Below are positions 26,285-36,120 of a stretch of 64,000 nucleotides of DNA, piece by piece. The DNA lies in contig NZ_FTNY01000002.1 of NCBI RefSeq assembly GCF_900156575.1, positions 496,001-560,000 on the forward strand, written 5' to 3'. The stretch comes from Chryseobacterium shigense (lineage in GTDB: Bacteria; Bacteroidota; Bacteroidia; Flavobacteriales; Weeksellaceae). Both the position numbers and the translations under genes were made by a program. The notes beneath the pieces are model-generated. The model was not told the DNA's origin, searched no databases, and saw only the letters and a program-made list of their open reading frames with translations. The stretch's first letter is position 1. Every line of letters begins with the position of its first letter.

Positions 26285-27487
26285 TTATTTGTCACAAGGC
26301 ACGCATTCCACAGTGGTGTCATTGTTATCCGGAGTTTCTCTACCATAGAGATATCTGTATCTTAAGCTTATTGCCAGACCTATGAAAGTCATCGCTACTC
26401 CTACCAATGATGGATATTTGAACGAATATCCGTATTCTAAAGGAATTCCGCCTAAAAATGCTCCCATTGCATTGGCAATATTAAAAGCAGCCTGCATAAA
26501 TGCTGCAGCCATCATTTCACTTTTTGGCGCCGCCTTCATCATCATGATATTGATAGGTGCCGCCACAGACATGGACAATGCTCCACAAACAAATGTCAGG
26601 ATAAGGGCTATATTCTGATGTTCTGCAAACAGAAATACTCCGCTAAGAGAGATCATCATCAGAAAAATCAATAGTGCACAGGTTTTTTCTGGTCCGAGTC
26701 TATCGGATATAAATCCTCCGGCAAGGTTTCCAACGACCATTCCCGCACCGGCCAGAACCATCACGTAAGCCATCTGGTTGCTTTGGATCCCGGCAACGAT
26801 TGTCATTAAAGGGGTGATGTAGCTGAACCATGTGAAAAGTCCTCCAAATCCGATAGCTGTAATCCCTAGAACCAGCCAAGACTGCTTCTTTTTAAGAAAT
26901 TTCAGTTCTTCGAGGAAGTGGGTATCCTGATTGGTTTCTATTGCAGGAAGCCATAATTTCAGGAATAATAGGGCGAAAAGGCCGATCAATGCTACAATCG
27001 CAAAATAGAGTTTCCAGTGATAAGCGTGTCCGATGTAAGTAACAAGCGGAACCATGACCAGATTGGCAACCGTAAGTCCTGTAAACATTAAGGATATATA
27101 AAATGCTTCCTTCCCTTTTCCTGCCATTCGGGATGCCACTACCGTTCCTACTCCGAAAAATGCTCCGTGAGGAAGTCCGGACATGAATCTGATGATCAGC
27201 ATACTGGTATAGTCAGGAGCCACCGCAGAAAGCCCATTGAATAAAGTGAAGAGGATCATTAAAACCATCAAGACTTTTTTAGGTGGAAATTTCACGGAAT
27301 ATCCGATCAGGATGGGAGCTCCGATCACGACTCCCATTGCATAAGCTGAAATCAGGTGTCCTGCTTCAGGAATAGTGATCTTTAAAGTATTGGCAATATC
27401 AGGAAGAAGTCCCATAACGGTAAATTCCGTAGTTCCGATTCCCAGTCCGCCTATGGCCAGCGGTATAATTCTTTTATCAATCTTCAT
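26285..27487 (-). CDS. MFS transporter, DHA1/AraJ-like
   Basis: A 400-residue protein with about 12 membrane segments. The N-terminus has GGLGIGTTEFTVMGLLPD, and the loop after helix 4 has MSGLPHGAFFGVG, both typical of the AraJ/drug-efflux branch of the major facilitator superfamily. The cargo is probably a drug or small sugar exported by proton exchange. It is divergent from an AraC-type regulator 195 bases away that may control it. Confidence 0.9.
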   Translation of the reverse strand: MKIDKRIIPLAIGGLGIGTTEFTVMGLLPDIANTLKITIPEAGHLISAYAMGVVIGAPILIGYSVKFPPKKVLMVLMILFTLFNGLSAVAPDYTSMLIIRFMSGLPHGAFFGVGTVVASRMAGKGKEAFYISLMFTGLTVANLVMVPLVTYIGHAYHWKLYFAIVALIGLFALLFLKLWLPAIETNQDTHFLEELKFLKKKQSWLVLGITAIGFGGLFTWFSYITPLMTIVAGIQSNQMAYVMVLAGAGMVVGNLAGGFISDRLGPEKTCALLIFLMMISLSGVFLFAEHQNIALILTFVCGALSMSVAAPINIMMMKAAPKSEMMAAAFMQAAFNIANAMGAFLGGIPLEYGYSFKYPSLVGVAMTFIGLAISLRYRYLYGRETPDNNDTTVECVPCDK

Positions 27488-27682
27488 TATGAGTAAACTT
27501 CTTTTTTCGAATTTATTTTTAAACGATTTTTCTCAAAATTAAAAATGCTTGTCCATTAGTAGTTTGAAAGTGCAAAAATCGCTAGAAATATTGGTTTTTA
27601 CTTCTCTTGAAATGATAAAAATTTGCTCCATATTAACCTTTTTATGTAATTTTAAAATTAGAAACAATCAAATGAGAACAAG

Positions 27683-28543
27683 ATGAAAATCCAGAAAGAG
27701 GTTATAGAATTTGAAAACGGAAAATCTTTTAAGCTTTTTTCACCGTCTTTAAAGAACTGTTTTTTCTGGCATCATCATCCTGAAATAGAATTGGTGTATG
27801 TAGAAGCTATTAATGGAATTCGCCACGTAGGAAGGGATATATCAGGTTTTACAGAGAGTGATTTGGTTCTGATTGGCTCCAATGTACCTCATCTGAATTT
27901 CGATTATGGCATCCAGACAGAATGCAGACAGATGGTACTTCAGATGAGAGAAAATTTTCTTCAGGATCTTATTTTGCCCGTTCCGGAGTTTGAAAATATT
28001 AAAAGACTTCTTGAAAGATCTTATCTGGGGCTTTCATTCTCAGGAGAAACTAAAAAGGCAGTTGTTGAAAAACTTCATAAAATCAAGGATAAAAATTCTT
28101 TCGATTCTCTGATCGGGCTGATTGAAATTCTGCAAATTCTCGCGGCCTCCGATGAAGTCAAAGAACTGAACAAAGAAGATACCAGAATCAAGTGGTTTCT
28201 GAACGATAAAATCAGAATGGGAACCATCTATGATTATATTCATGAAAATTATGATAAAAAGCCCAACGTCAACGAAATTGCAAAAATTGTCAGCCTGAGT
28301 ACTCCTGCTTTCTGCCGTTATTTTAAAAAGCAGACGAATATGACGTTCACCGATTTTGTGAATAATTACAGAATCAATCAGGCTAAAATATTTCTGTTGA
28401 AAGATTATTCTGTAACGGAGGTTTGTTTCCAGGTGGGTTTTGAGAGCTTGTCCTATTTTAATAAATTATTCAAGCAGCATACGGGTGAAACGCCTTCGGA
28501 GTTTAGGAAAAAGTATTTGAGTAATATTGAGGTGAGGAGCTAG
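27683..28543 (+). CDS. AraC-family transcriptional regulator
   Basis: A 286-residue regulator. The N-terminal cupin-like sensor carries FFWHHHPEIELVYV and GSNVPHLNFDYG. The C-terminal half has the two AraC helix-turn-helix motifs (VNEIAKIVSLSTPAFCRYFK and VTEVCFQVGFESLSYFNKLF). It is divergent from the MFS gene, the usual place for a local regulator of efflux. Downstream lies a 284-base tandem duplication. Confidence 0.93.
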   Translation: MKIQKEVIEFENGKSFKLFSPSLKNCFFWHHHPEIELVYVEAINGIRHVGRDISGFTESDLVLIGSNVPHLNFDYGIQTECRQMVLQMRENFLQDLILPVPEFENIKRLLERSYLGLSFSGETKKAVVEKLHKIKDKNSFDSLIGLIEILQILAASDEVKELNKEDTRIKWFLNDKIRMGTIYDYIHENYDKKPNVNEIAKIVSLSTPAFCRYFKKQTNMTFTDFVNNYRINQAKIFLLKDYSVTEVCFQVGFESLSYFNKLFKQHTGETPSEFRKKYLSNIEVRS

Positions 28544-28562
28544 ATTTTTTTAGTGAATATGG

Positions 28563-28846
28563 ATGAGTGCTGATGAACCACCCCGTCAAAAATTCTTTGA
28601 ATTTTTGCCACCCCTCCACGGGAGGGGAATTCTACTCCGACCTATTTTTGTCATTACGAAAATATTTGATGTTCAAAAAACTTAAGTGCACTTTCTATTC
28701 ACAAAGTATTTAACTTAAAAATATCTTAAGTGTTTAAAACTTTTGTCTCTTTTGTTGTTGAAAAAAACAGTGGGAACTGAGACGCCCGAAGTTTCTATCA
28801 TCTATTGATCTATTAAATTTTTAAACAAAAAGCCGATTCAGAATGA
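28563..28846. repeat. Tandem duplication, unit 1
   Basis: This 284-base unit is repeated at once in 28847-29123. It holds a copy of the dispersed repeat and ends with AGCCGATTCAGAATGA, a degenerate form of the left half of the lipA terminator. Confidence 0.9.
28577..28633 (+). repeat. Dispersed intergenic repeat, copy in unit 1
   Basis: The element starts ACCACCCCGTCAAAAATTC. It contains a dyad AAAAATTC/GAATTTTT and the hairpin CCCCTCC-ACG-GGAGGGG. Another copy lies exactly 284 bases on, and a more divergent one at 8548. Confidence 0.85.
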
Positions 28847-29123
28847 ATGAGTGCTGGTGAACCACCCCGTCAAAAATTCTTTGAATTTTTGCCACCCCTC
28901 CACGGGAGGGGAATTCTACTCCGACCTATTTTTGTCATTACGAAAATATTTGATGTTCAAAAAACTTAAGTGCACTTTCTATTCACAAAGTATTTAACTT
29001 AAAAATATCTTAAGTGTTTAAAAATTTTGTGACTTTTGTGGTAAAGAAATAGTGGAAACTGAGACGCCCGAAGTTTCTATTATCTATTAAATTTTTAAAC
29101 AAAAAAAGCCGCTTCAAAAATGA
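28847..29123. repeat. Tandem duplication, unit 2
   Basis: The 277-base partner of unit 1. It keeps the intact half-terminator (AGCCGCTTCAAAAATGA) and has lost about 8 bases near the end. The middle differs by a few substitutions. Confidence 0.9.
28861..28917 (+). repeat. Dispersed intergenic repeat, copy in unit 2
   Basis: Identical to the copy at 28577-28633 as far as I can read, including both hairpins. Confidence 0.85.
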
Positions 29124-29130
29124 AACGGCT
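29101..29130 (-). terminator. Rho-independent terminator of lipA
   Basis: On the minus strand AGCCGTTTCA, a short loop and TGAAGCGGCT form a 10-bp stem with one G-T pair, followed by seven T. It lies 6 bases past the lipA stop. Confidence 0.9.
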
Positions 29131-29136
29131 GTATTT

Positions 29137-30003
29137 TTAGTGAATATGTTTTTCAGCGTGGTAAGAACTTCTTACTAATGGCGAGCTTTCCACATGTCTG
29201 AAGCCTAAGCTTCTTGCAAAGTCTCCCAGCTCATCAAACTCTTCCGGTGTGATGAATCTTTTCACCGGTAAATGTTTTTTAGTTGGCTGAAGATACTGTC
29301 CAAGCGTGATCACATCAACATTAGCATTTCTGATATCTTCAATCGTTTGGAACACCTCATCTTTAGTTTCACCTAAGCCAAGCATCATTCCGGTTTTTGT
29401 TCTTCTCTGGCCTGCTTCTTTCAAGTATCTCAATACTTCTAAGCTACGCTCATATTTAGCCTGGATTCTTACTTCTCTTGTCAAACGTTTTACGGTTTCC
29501 ATATTGTGAGAGATCACTTCAGGAGCGACTTCCACAAGTCTGTCAATATGTTTGGTAAGTCCCTGGAAATCTGGAATAAGGGTCTCCATCGTTGTTCCCG
29601 GAGAAATTCTTCTCACAGCATTCACTGTTTCACCCCAAAGGATAGACCCCATATCTTTCAGGTCATCACGGTCTACAGACGTAAGTACAGCATGCTTGAT
29701 TTTCATCAATTTGATAGAACGGGCCACTTTTTCAGGCTCATCCCAATTAACGTCAAGCGGTTTTCCTGTTTTTACCCCGCAGAACCCGCAGCTTCTGGTA
29801 CAGATATTTCCCAGGATCATGAACGTCGCCGTTCCTTCTCCCCAGCATTCTCCCATATTCGGACAGCTTCCGCTCTGGCATATGGTATTTAATTTATATT
29901 TGTCCACCAAAGTCCTAAGCTCTCTGTAGTTCTTTCCGGTAGGAAGTTTTACACGGATCCACTTTGGTTTTTGAACGGTAGTATCTTGAACTAAATTTTC
30001 CAT
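29137..30003 (-). CDS. lipA: Lipoyl synthase LipA
   Basis: This 288-residue radical-SAM enzyme inserts two sulfurs into protein-bound octanoyl groups to make lipoyl cofactor for 2-oxoacid dehydrogenases. It has both iron-sulfur motifs: C-x4-C-x5-C in [12 protein letters not shown] (auxiliary cluster) and C-x3-C-x2-C in CTRSCGFC (radical SAM cluster), with the C-terminal [12 protein letters not shown]. Length is normal. It is a single gene with a -7 box (TAACTTTG, 30020-30027) and a strong terminator. Confidence 0.97.
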   Translation of the reverse strand: MENLVQDTTVQKPKWIRVKLPTGKNYRELRTLVDKYKLNTICQSGSCPNMGECWGEGTATFMILGNICTRSCGFCGVKTGKPLDVNWDEPEKVARSIKLMKIKHAVLTSVDRDDLKDMGSILWGETVNAVRRISPGTTMETLIPDFQGLTKHIDRLVEVAPEVISHNMETVKRLTREVRIQAKYERSLEVLRYLKEAGQRRTKTGMMLGLGETKDEVFQTIEDIRNANVDVITLGQYLQPTKKHLPVKRFITPEEFDELGDFARSLGFRHVESSPLVRSSYHAEKHIH

Positions 30004-30019
30004 TTCTAAAATTGAAGTT

Positions 30020-30027
30020 CAAAGTTA
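30020..30027 (-). promoter_or_regulatory. -7 box of lipA
   Basis: TAACTTTG on the minus strand, 16 bases before the lipA ATG. No clear -33 box at the right distance. Confidence 0.5.
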
Positions 30028-30118
30028 AGGAATTTTTAATGGAAACCATCTACCGGAAAAATTGATGAAACAGATAATTCAAAATATAATTGTAGTTTTA
30101 AATGATCAAAATTAAGCT

Positions 30119-30751
30119 ATGAAGAAGACTCTTTTTACCCTATTTTCCAGTATCAGTGTATTTTGTTTTGCTCAAAAAGAGCTTCAGCCCGCAGGTTCGG
30201 AGATCATTGAAACTGTAGAGGGAGATTTAGACGGTGACCGAATCCCTGAAAGAGTTGTGATCTACAATACAGCTGATGAAGGCGAGCTGGGCAAGATCCG
30301 CGAAATTCAGATTCTAAAAAAAAGTGGGGGAACATGGATGATCCTGAGTAAATCAAGAAACGCCGTTTTGGAAAGTGCCGGTGGGGGAATGATGGGAGAT
30401 CCCTATCAGGGAATGGCTATTTCAAAAGGAATTTTAAGCATCACTCAGGCAGGCGGAAGCAGCTGGAAATGGGGCTATACGGATAAATACAGATTTCAGA
30501 ACGGACATTTTGAGTTGATAGGCTATTCTTCAGAATTCGGCAGGCCCGGGGATTACTGGACAGAAGTAGATTTTAATCTTTCTACCGGACAGCTGAATTA
30601 TAAAAAGGAAGTAGAGAATACCAAAGAATATGGAACATCCAAACAGGAAACTTCTATTAAAAAGGGAATAAAGATCGATCTGCAAAACAGAAATCAAGAT
30701 GAGCAAAGAAAAATTGTTCTTCCTAAAACAAAGGAGGAAGTTTATTTCTAA
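30119..30751 (+). CDS. Secreted protein of unknown function
   Basis: A 210-residue protein with a signal peptide (MKKTLFTLFSSISVFCFA, then Q). Near residue 38 it has GDLDGDRIPER, an Asp-rich calcium-loop-like motif as in FG-GAP/EF-hand-like repeats, followed by strands. Family not identified. It resembles in plan the secreted 42092 protein, which has a similar Asp-rich loop. Monocistronic, divergent from lipA. Confidence 0.6.
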   Translation: MKKTLFTLFSSISVFCFAQKELQPAGSEIIETVEGDLDGDRIPERVVIYNTADEGELGKIREIQILKKSGGTWMILSKSRNAVLESAGGGMMGDPYQGMAISKGILSITQAGGSSWKWGYTDKYRFQNGHFELIGYSSEFGRPGDYWTEVDFNLSTGQLNYKKEVENTKEYGTSKQETSIKKGIKIDLQNRNQDEQRKIVLPKTKEEVYF

Positions 30752-30819
30752 AATTTTGAACCTTTAAGATTTTATTAAGTGATGATGACTCACTTTACAT
30801 TGATAAACGATCTGATATT

Positions 30820-31380
30820 CTAGTGATCGTCAAATTCGTTGTTTTTCAGTAATTCTGCCAGTACTTTTTTGGCACGCATGACTCTTACTTTGGTATTGGC
30901 CACGGAAATTCCGAGTTCTTCTGCAATTTCTTTGATGCTTTTCTCTTCAAAGAATCTTAATTTGATAATATCCTGGTAATTGGCATCCAGCGATTCAATG
31001 GTTTTGATAATCTTTTTTTGCTCTTCATTGGAGATCATCAATTCTTCAGGAGATTTTGCGAATTGATTTTTAACTTCATCCAGATTTTCGGTTGGATCCT
31101 GATTTTCGCGACTCCTTTTTCTCCAGAAATCAATGACTGTATTTTGGGCAATGGTTAATATCCAGGTTTTAAACTGAAAATGGGGATCGTACATATCCAG
31201 TTTGGACAGCACTTTTGAAAAAACATTTACCGTGATCTCATCTGCATCATTTTCATCTTTTACTTTCTTCATGACAAAAGAAAAAACATCCACCCAAAAA
31301 ACATTGATGAGTTTGGTCTGGGCTTTCTGGTCTTTTTCTTTTGCCTTTTGAATAAGCAAAAATAGCTGTTCGTCGTTCAT
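30820..31380 (-). CDS. ECF-type RNA polymerase sigma factor
   Basis: A 186-residue sigma-70-family factor from the ATG at 31380 (MNDEQLFLL). Region 2 is seen in DVFSFVMKKVKDENDADEI, WILTIAQN with FW, and region 4 in YQDIIKLRFFEEKSIKEIA and VRVMRAKKVL. No anti-sigma gene follows, so control is unclear. It is divergent from tyrS. Confidence 0.9.
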   Translation of the reverse strand: MNDEQLFLLIQKAKEKDQKAQTKLINVFWVDVFSFVMKKVKDENDADEITVNVFSKVLSKLDMYDPHFQFKTWILTIAQNTVIDFWRKRSRENQDPTENLDEVKNQFAKSPEELMISNEEQKKIIKTIESLDANYQDIIKLRFFEEKSIKEIAEELGISVANTKVRVMRAKKVLAELLKNNEFDDH

Positions 31381-31489
31381 TAATAACAAATATAATTTTT
31401 TTAAGTGAAAGGGCAAAGGGTCAAATACGCCTTTTTATCCTTTGATTTTTTTGCGTTGTTTCATCTATTACCGATACTCCTGAATTTAC

Positions 31490-31497
31490 TATCTTTG
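31490..31497 (+). promoter_or_regulatory. -7 box of tyrS
   Basis: TATCTTTG, a perfect match to the Bacteroidota -7 consensus, followed by CACCAT and 28 bases before the tyrS ATG. Confidence 0.6.
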
Positions 31498-31525
31498 CAC
31501 CATAAAATTTTAAAGAAAAGTATAG

Positions 31526-32821
31526 ATGAATTCCTTTATAGAAGAACTGAAATGGCGTGGTCTTTTTGCCGATATGATGCCAGGAACCGATGAACAGCTG
31601 AATAAAGAGGTAACTACTGCATATATTGGTTTCGACCCGACAGCTGATTCTTTGCATATCGGAAGTCTTATCCAGATCAAAATTTTAGCCCATTTCCAAC
31701 AGCACGGACATAAGCCGATTGCTTTGGTGGGAGGTGCTACAGGGATGATCGGAGATCCTTCAGGAAAATCTGCAGAAAGAAATCTGCTGGATGAAGCCAC
31801 GCTTCTTCACTATGTAGACTGTTTAAAAAACCAGCTTTCAAAATTTTTGGATTTTGAGGGTGATGGTCCTAATAAAGCAGAATTAGTGAACAATTACGAC
31901 TGGATGAAGAATATTTCTTTCCTTGATTTTGCTAAAAATGTCGGGAAAAACATCACAGTTAATTATATGATGGCGAAGGACTCTGTAAAGAAGAGATTTT
32001 CGGGAGATGGTGGCGCAGATGGGATGAGTTTTACGGAATTCACCTACCAGCTTATCCAGGGATATGATTTCCTTCATTTGTACCAAAATAATAATGTAAA
32101 GCTTCAGATGGGAGGTTCTGACCAGTGGGGAAATATCACTACCGGTACTGAACTGATCCGCAGAAAGGCTCAGGGAGAAGCTTTTGCATTAACGGTTCCT
32201 TTGATCACTAAAGCTGACGGTTCTAAATTCGGAAAGTCTGAAAGCGGAGAGAATTACTGGCTGGACAAAAAGAAAACATCACCATACAAATTTTACCAGT
32301 TCTGGCTGAATGCTACGGATGAAGATGCAGAAAGATTCATTAAATTCTACACTTTCATTGCAAAAGAAGAAATCGAAGCCTTAGTGGAAGAGCACAAAAC
32401 GGCTCCTCACGAAAGAAAACTTCAGAAAAGGCTGGCTGAGGAGGTTACAGTTTGGGTACATGGCAGAGAAGAATATGAAAAAGCTCTGAAGGCTTCGGAA
32501 ATTCTTTTCGGACGTTCTACTGCTGAAGATCTGGTAAGCCTGGATGAAGAAACTTTCCTTGAGGTTTTTGACGGTGTTCCACAAAAAGAAGTTGCAAAAA
32601 CTGATGTTTTAGGCGTTAATATTGTTGATCTGCTTTCAGAAAAATCAGGATTCTTAAAGTCTAAAAGTGAGGCTCAAAGAGAGATCAAAGGAAACGCCAT
32701 TTCTGTAAATAAAGAGAAAGTAAATGACACGTATACTGCAAATGAAAGTGACCTTATTGATGGTCAATTTTTACTGCTTCAAAAAGGCAAGAAAAGTTAT
32801 TTCATTGTAAAGGTTATTTAA
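31526..32821 (+). CDS. tyrS: Tyrosyl-tRNA synthetase TyrS
   Basis: A 431-residue class I aminoacyl-tRNA synthetase that charges tRNA-Tyr. It has the HIGH-like [11 protein letters not shown], the tyrosine-binding [12 protein letters not shown], the [13 protein letters not shown] block and the KMSKS-like KFGKS. The C-terminal S4-like domain (residues about 360-431) is present. Length is normal. It has its own promoter and terminator. Confidence 0.97.
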   Translation: MNSFIEELKWRGLFADMMPGTDEQLNKEVTTAYIGFDPTADSLHIGSLIQIKILAHFQQHGHKPIALVGGATGMIGDPSGKSAERNLLDEATLLHYVDCLKNQLSKFLDFEGDGPNKAELVNNYDWMKNISFLDFAKNVGKNITVNYMMAKDSVKKRFSGDGGADGMSFTEFTYQLIQGYDFLHLYQNNNVKLQMGGSDQWGNITTGTELIRRKAQGEAFALTVPLITKADGSKFGKSESGENYWLDKKKTSPYKFYQFWLNATDEDAERFIKFYTFIAKEEIEALVEEHKTAPHERKLQKRLAEEVTVWVHGREEYEKALKASEILFGRSTAEDLVSLDEETFLEVFDGVPQKEVAKTDVLGVNIVDLLSEKSGFLKSKSEAQREIKGNAISVNKEKVNDTYTANESDLIDGQFLLLQKGKKSYFIVKVI

Positions 32822-32841
32822 TGTTCAATATCTTATAAAAG

Positions 32842-32878
32842 AACCGGCGCTGAGATTGATCTCAGCGCCGGTTTTTAT
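32842..32878. terminator. Strong terminator after tyrS, probably bidirectional
   Basis: A perfect 13-bp stem (AACCGGCGCTGAG with its complement), a 6-base loop and a T-tract. It also lies just past the stop of the convergent lipoprotein gene. Confidence 0.93.
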
Positions 32879-32896
32879 TCATGAAAGTTATTAAGT

Positions 32897-33313
32897 TTAA
32901 AATACATAGCTGGCGGAAGCCGATAAATACTGCCCGCTGGAAGATCCTTCTTTTTTCAATTCGCCATCTACCCATATCTGAACCTTCAACGTAGAAGAAG
33001 CATTTGCCCCGACTGCATTGACCGCAACATTCGCATTATAAGCTCCCGCTTCTGATGTTACTTCCGGGCTGGTCCATGTTGTTCCGCTAAGACTTGAAGC
33101 TGTGGTTGGATTACCATCAATTCCATATACCGCTACATCGATATTACTTCCTGAAGACGCTATAGCTTTAAAAACAACTTTATGACTTTTCCTTGCCGGG
33201 CTGCTGTCATCGTCATCATCATTACTACAAGAAGTGACAAACCCAAAAAACAGGGCTGCCAGCAATACCACGAATGTTACTCTAAGCAACTGGCTCATTT
33301 TCATTTTTTTCAT
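32897..33313 (-). CDS. Small lipoprotein, MmpS-like C-terminus, paralogue of the 36170 gene
   Basis: A 138-residue predicted lipoprotein: basic start, hydrophobic core, lipobox FVTSCSNDDD, then a poly-Asp linker. The mature domain is a small beta-sandwich-like sequence with GTTWTSPEV and IWVDGELKKEGSSSG, similar to the V-D-G pattern of MmpS-type proteins. The gene at 36170 has the same plan (GTTWASGEF, LYIDGEIVRTK). The two flank a two-component system. Function unknown. A full promoter lies upstream (33377-33408). Confidence 0.65.
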   Translation of the reverse strand: MKKMKMSQLLRVTFVVLLAALFFGFVTSCSNDDDDDSSPARKSHKVVFKAIASSGSNIDVAVYGIDGNPTTASSLSGTTWTSPEVTSEAGAYNANVAVNAVGANASSTLKVQIWVDGELKKEGSSSGQYLSASASYVF

Positions 33314-33376
33314 AATCTTTTTGTTTAAATTGTATGTTATTTATTTAATATTCTATGATCAATGTTTTGGTACCTG

Positions 33377-33408
33377 CAAAGCTATCAGAGTGACTCAACT
33401 TTATCAAT
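33377..33408 (-). promoter_or_regulatory. Promoter of the 32897 lipoprotein gene
   Basis: On the minus strand ATTG (33405-33408) is followed after 20 bases by TAGCTTTG (33377-33384), a good Bacteroidota -33/-7 pair, giving a leader of about 57 bases. Confidence 0.65.
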
Positions 33409-33512
33409 CCTGAAAAATGTGTATTTTTTTCTACCTAAAATCCGGTATTTTATTTGCTGGAATTTTTAATTAAATTGAGCATTCAAATCCGTGTTACAGA
33501 ATTGATACCCCG

Positions 33513-35486
33513 ATGAAGAGATTACTTATTCTATTAAACATATTATTATCTTTTGCTTTACAGTCCCAGCAAATCGTCCCTCTTAATGAGAAATCCTATT
33601 CAGACAGTTTACAGAATGTTATAAAAAGTAAAGCCCCCAACATTTCCAAGGCAACGGCATTTTTTCTTTTATCCAACTATTACAGGAACAGTGATTCTCT
33701 TTTAAGCAAAAAATACCTTGAAAATGGGAAAACATTCATAGTCCATGATGCCTTACTTACTGCAAAATATTATTATTACGAAGGTCAATACCATCTGGAC
33801 CGAAATAAAGAAAAGGCCGCTCATGCTTATCAACAGGCGATTAAGGTATTATCTAAATTAAAAACAAGGGAATCTGACTTCTATCAATCTTTGGCCTGGT
33901 ATGGCTATGGAGTCACCCAAAAAGATAAGGAAGGCTATCCTTTTTTAGTGAAGACCGTGGTAGAAAAATGTATTCCACTGATTAAAAAATATGGAAACAG
34001 CAGGAACTTAGGATTTTCCTATACTCAACTGGCGATTATTTTTACTTATAATGCACAGTTTGAAAAGGCTGGAAACTACAACAATCAAGCTTTAAGAATT
34101 CTGGAAAAAGATTATCCCGATTCCGCTGAATTGTTTTACACCTACCTGAACTCTGCCAGCAATTTCTGTTATCAGGCGAATGGAAATGAAGCCAAAAAGT
34201 TTCTGGATAAAGCAGAAAAATTGATAATGCCTTACCCTGAGTCTTCATCCAACTCGTTTTTCTATTATGGTAAAACGCTTTATTGTATTACGAAACAGAA
34301 AAATTCAGAGGCATTACCCATTATTGAAAAGGGGCTTTATTATACCAGAAAGTTCAATCAGAATCTTCAGGCTCAAATGTTCTATTTCAAAAAATATGAC
34401 ATTTTAAAGAAATTGAAAAGATACCGTGAAGCCAAAAATGTACTGGAAGATATTTTAGCAGAGAAATCTCTCGCTATTGACCTTAACAACAGAAAAACCA
34501 TTTATAAGCAACTTTCTGCATTGAATGAAGAAATGGGAAATGTCCGGGAAGCTTTGGTATGGGAACAAAAATATTCGAAACTTAATGACAGTCTGAGCAG
34601 TGCCAATGTAAGGCTTGAGATCAATAAGATTGAGGCAAAATTCAATACGGCCGAGAAAGAAAAAAAAATAGCCGTCTTAGATGCCGAAAAGAACCAGAAA
34701 GATCTGGAAGTCAATAAAAAAAACTCCTATTTGTGGGGACTTAGTCTTATCTTACTATTAGTTTTAATCCTCCTGATCTTCCTTTATATTTTATTTAGAA
34801 AAAATAAAAAAATATCCGAACAGCGAATCAACGACATTAAACAAAAGGAAGAACTCTCCCTGACAAGGGCTATTCTTGATGGTGAAGAAAGAGAAAGGGA
34901 ACGCATTGCAAAGGATCTTCATGATGGTTTAGGCGGAATGCTTGCCGGAGTTAAAATTAATTTCTCTACATGGTCTTCCCATCATTTACAGGCTGAAAAA
35001 GATAAGGAGTTTTACAAGATCCTGGGGCAATTGGATCATTCTATCAGTGAACTTCGTCATATCGCAAGAAATTTAATGCCTGAATCACTTCTGAATTTTG
35101 GTCTGGAAACGGCTTTAAATGATCTTTGTGAATTTTACTTAAGGAAAGATCTGGACATTGACTTTCAGGCTATAACTATTGAAAAAAATATACCTTTGCC
35201 TGTTCAGCTTAATATCTACAGAATCGTTCAGGAATTATTAGCGAATGCCTTGAAACATGCTGAAGCTACCAGCATTTTGCTCCAATGCTCCCAATCTGAT
35301 AACCGTTTGATGATTACCATTGAGGACAACGGAAAAGGCTTCGATACAGGCATTGAGCAAACTACTAAAAGTATGGGAATGCGCAACTTAAAAAACAGGG
35401 TCAATTATCTGAAAGGAAAAATGGAGGTCAGCTCTGACCCGCAGGGTACAACTATTAATATTGAACTTAACATCGATGGAGAATAA
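33513..35486 (+). CDS. NarL-type sensor histidine kinase with TPR sensor region
   Basis: A 657-residue sensor with a signal peptide (MKRLLILLNILLSFALQS, then Q), TPR-like repeats to about 370, a coiled coil, one membrane span (LILLLVLILLIFLYILF), then a HisKA_3 domain (ERERIAKDLHDGLGGMLAG) with the phospho-accepting histidine and an ATPase domain (ELLANALKHAEA, IEDNGKGF). It overlaps the response-regulator gene by 11 bases, so the two are translationally coupled. Small related lipoproteins flank the pair. Confidence 0.93.
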   Translation: MKRLLILLNILLSFALQSQQIVPLNEKSYSDSLQNVIKSKAPNISKATAFFLLSNYYRNSDSLLSKKYLENGKTFIVHDALLTAKYYYYEGQYHLDRNKEKAAHAYQQAIKVLSKLKTRESDFYQSLAWYGYGVTQKDKEGYPFLVKTVVEKCIPLIKKYGNSRNLGFSYTQLAIIFTYNAQFEKAGNYNNQALRILEKDYPDSAELFYTYLNSASNFCYQANGNEAKKFLDKAEKLIMPYPESSSNSFFYYGKTLYCITKQKNSEALPIIEKGLYYTRKFNQNLQAQMFYFKKYDILKKLKRYREAKNVLEDILAEKSLAIDLNNRKTIYKQLSALNEEMGNVREALVWEQKYSKLNDSLSSANVRLEINKIEAKFNTAEKEKKIAVLDAEKNQKDLEVNKKNSYLWGLSLILLLVLILLIFLYILFRKNKKISEQRINDIKQKEELSLTRAILDGEERERERIAKDLHDGLGGMLAGVKINFSTWSSHHLQAEKDKEFYKILGQLDHSISELRHIARNLMPESLLNFGLETALNDLCEFYLRKDLDIDFQAITIEKNIPLPVQLNIYRIVQELLANALKHAEATSILLQCSQSDNRLMITIEDNGKGFDTGIEQTTKSMGMRNLKNRVNYLKGKMEVSSDPQGTTINIELNIDGE

Positions 35487-36120
35487 AAAAATAAATATTG
35501 CCATTGTGGACGATCATCCCATCGTCATAGAAGGACTGAAAATGATGCTGAGCAGTCACCTAGGTTTCACCGTTTCCGAAAGCTTCACCTCCGGTTCGGA
35601 GATCATTGATTTTATCCGGAATCATCAGGTAGACATTATTCTTTTAGACATTACCCTTCCTGATGCCAACGGCACAGAACTATGCAGAGAAATTAAAAAA
35701 ATATCCCCGGCAACTTCAGTGATCATGTTCAGTAACCGCTCTGAAAGAAGTATTATTATGCAATCTCTGCAAAACGGAGCGAGTGGCTATATTCTTAAAA
35801 ACACGTCTATCGATGAATTGGTCGTATGTATTCAGGGCGCTTATTCCGGAAATATCGTTTTCTGCAATGAGACCAGGCAAATGATCAGTAAACCTAGTCC
35901 AAATGATCTGCCCGTGCCTAGGCTGACAAAAAGAGAGAAACAAATTCTGCAAATGGTAGCAGAGGGAAAAACGAGTATGATTATTGCAGATGAACTTTTT
36001 CTCAGCCCGCTTACCGTAGATACCCACCGTAAAAATCTGTTACAGAAATTTCAGGTGAAAAATTCTACTGAGCTGATCCACCGGGCCATCCAGCAGAATA
36101 TGATTGAAAGCGGTACATAA
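35476..36120 (+). CDS. LuxR/NarL-family response regulator
   Basis: A 214-residue regulator from the ATG at 35476 (MENKKINIAIVDDHP); a TTG 15 bases earlier is the only alternative. It has a receiver domain with the acceptor aspartate in DIILLDITLPD and a C-terminal LuxR helix-turn-helix (LTKREKQILQMVAEGKTS and SPLTVDTHRKNLL). It is the cognate partner of the kinase that overlaps its start. Confidence 0.95.
   Translation: MENKKINIAIVDDHPIVIEGLKMMLSSHLGFTVSESFTSGSEIIDFIRNHQVDIILLDITLPDANGTELCREIKKISPATSVIMFSNRSERSIIMQSLQNGASGYILKNTSIDELVVCIQGAYSGNIVFCNETRQMISKPSPNDLPVPRLTKREKQILQMVAEGKTSMIIADELFLSPLTVDTHRKNLLQKFQVKNSTELIHRAIQQNMIESGT

Larger units (their letters stand above)
28544..29136. other. 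Non-coding region made of a tandem duplication
   Basis: The 593-base gap between the convergent araC-type gene and lipA consists of two near-identical units (28563-28846 and 28847-29123), each with one copy of the dispersed repeat. A 15-base piece matching the lipA 3' end lies at its left edge. No gene was seen in it. Confidence 0.85.

Noticed and set aside
29506..29929. Plus-strand open frames of 125-128 codons inside lipA
   Set aside because: Antisense shadows of a well-supported lipA; no family features.
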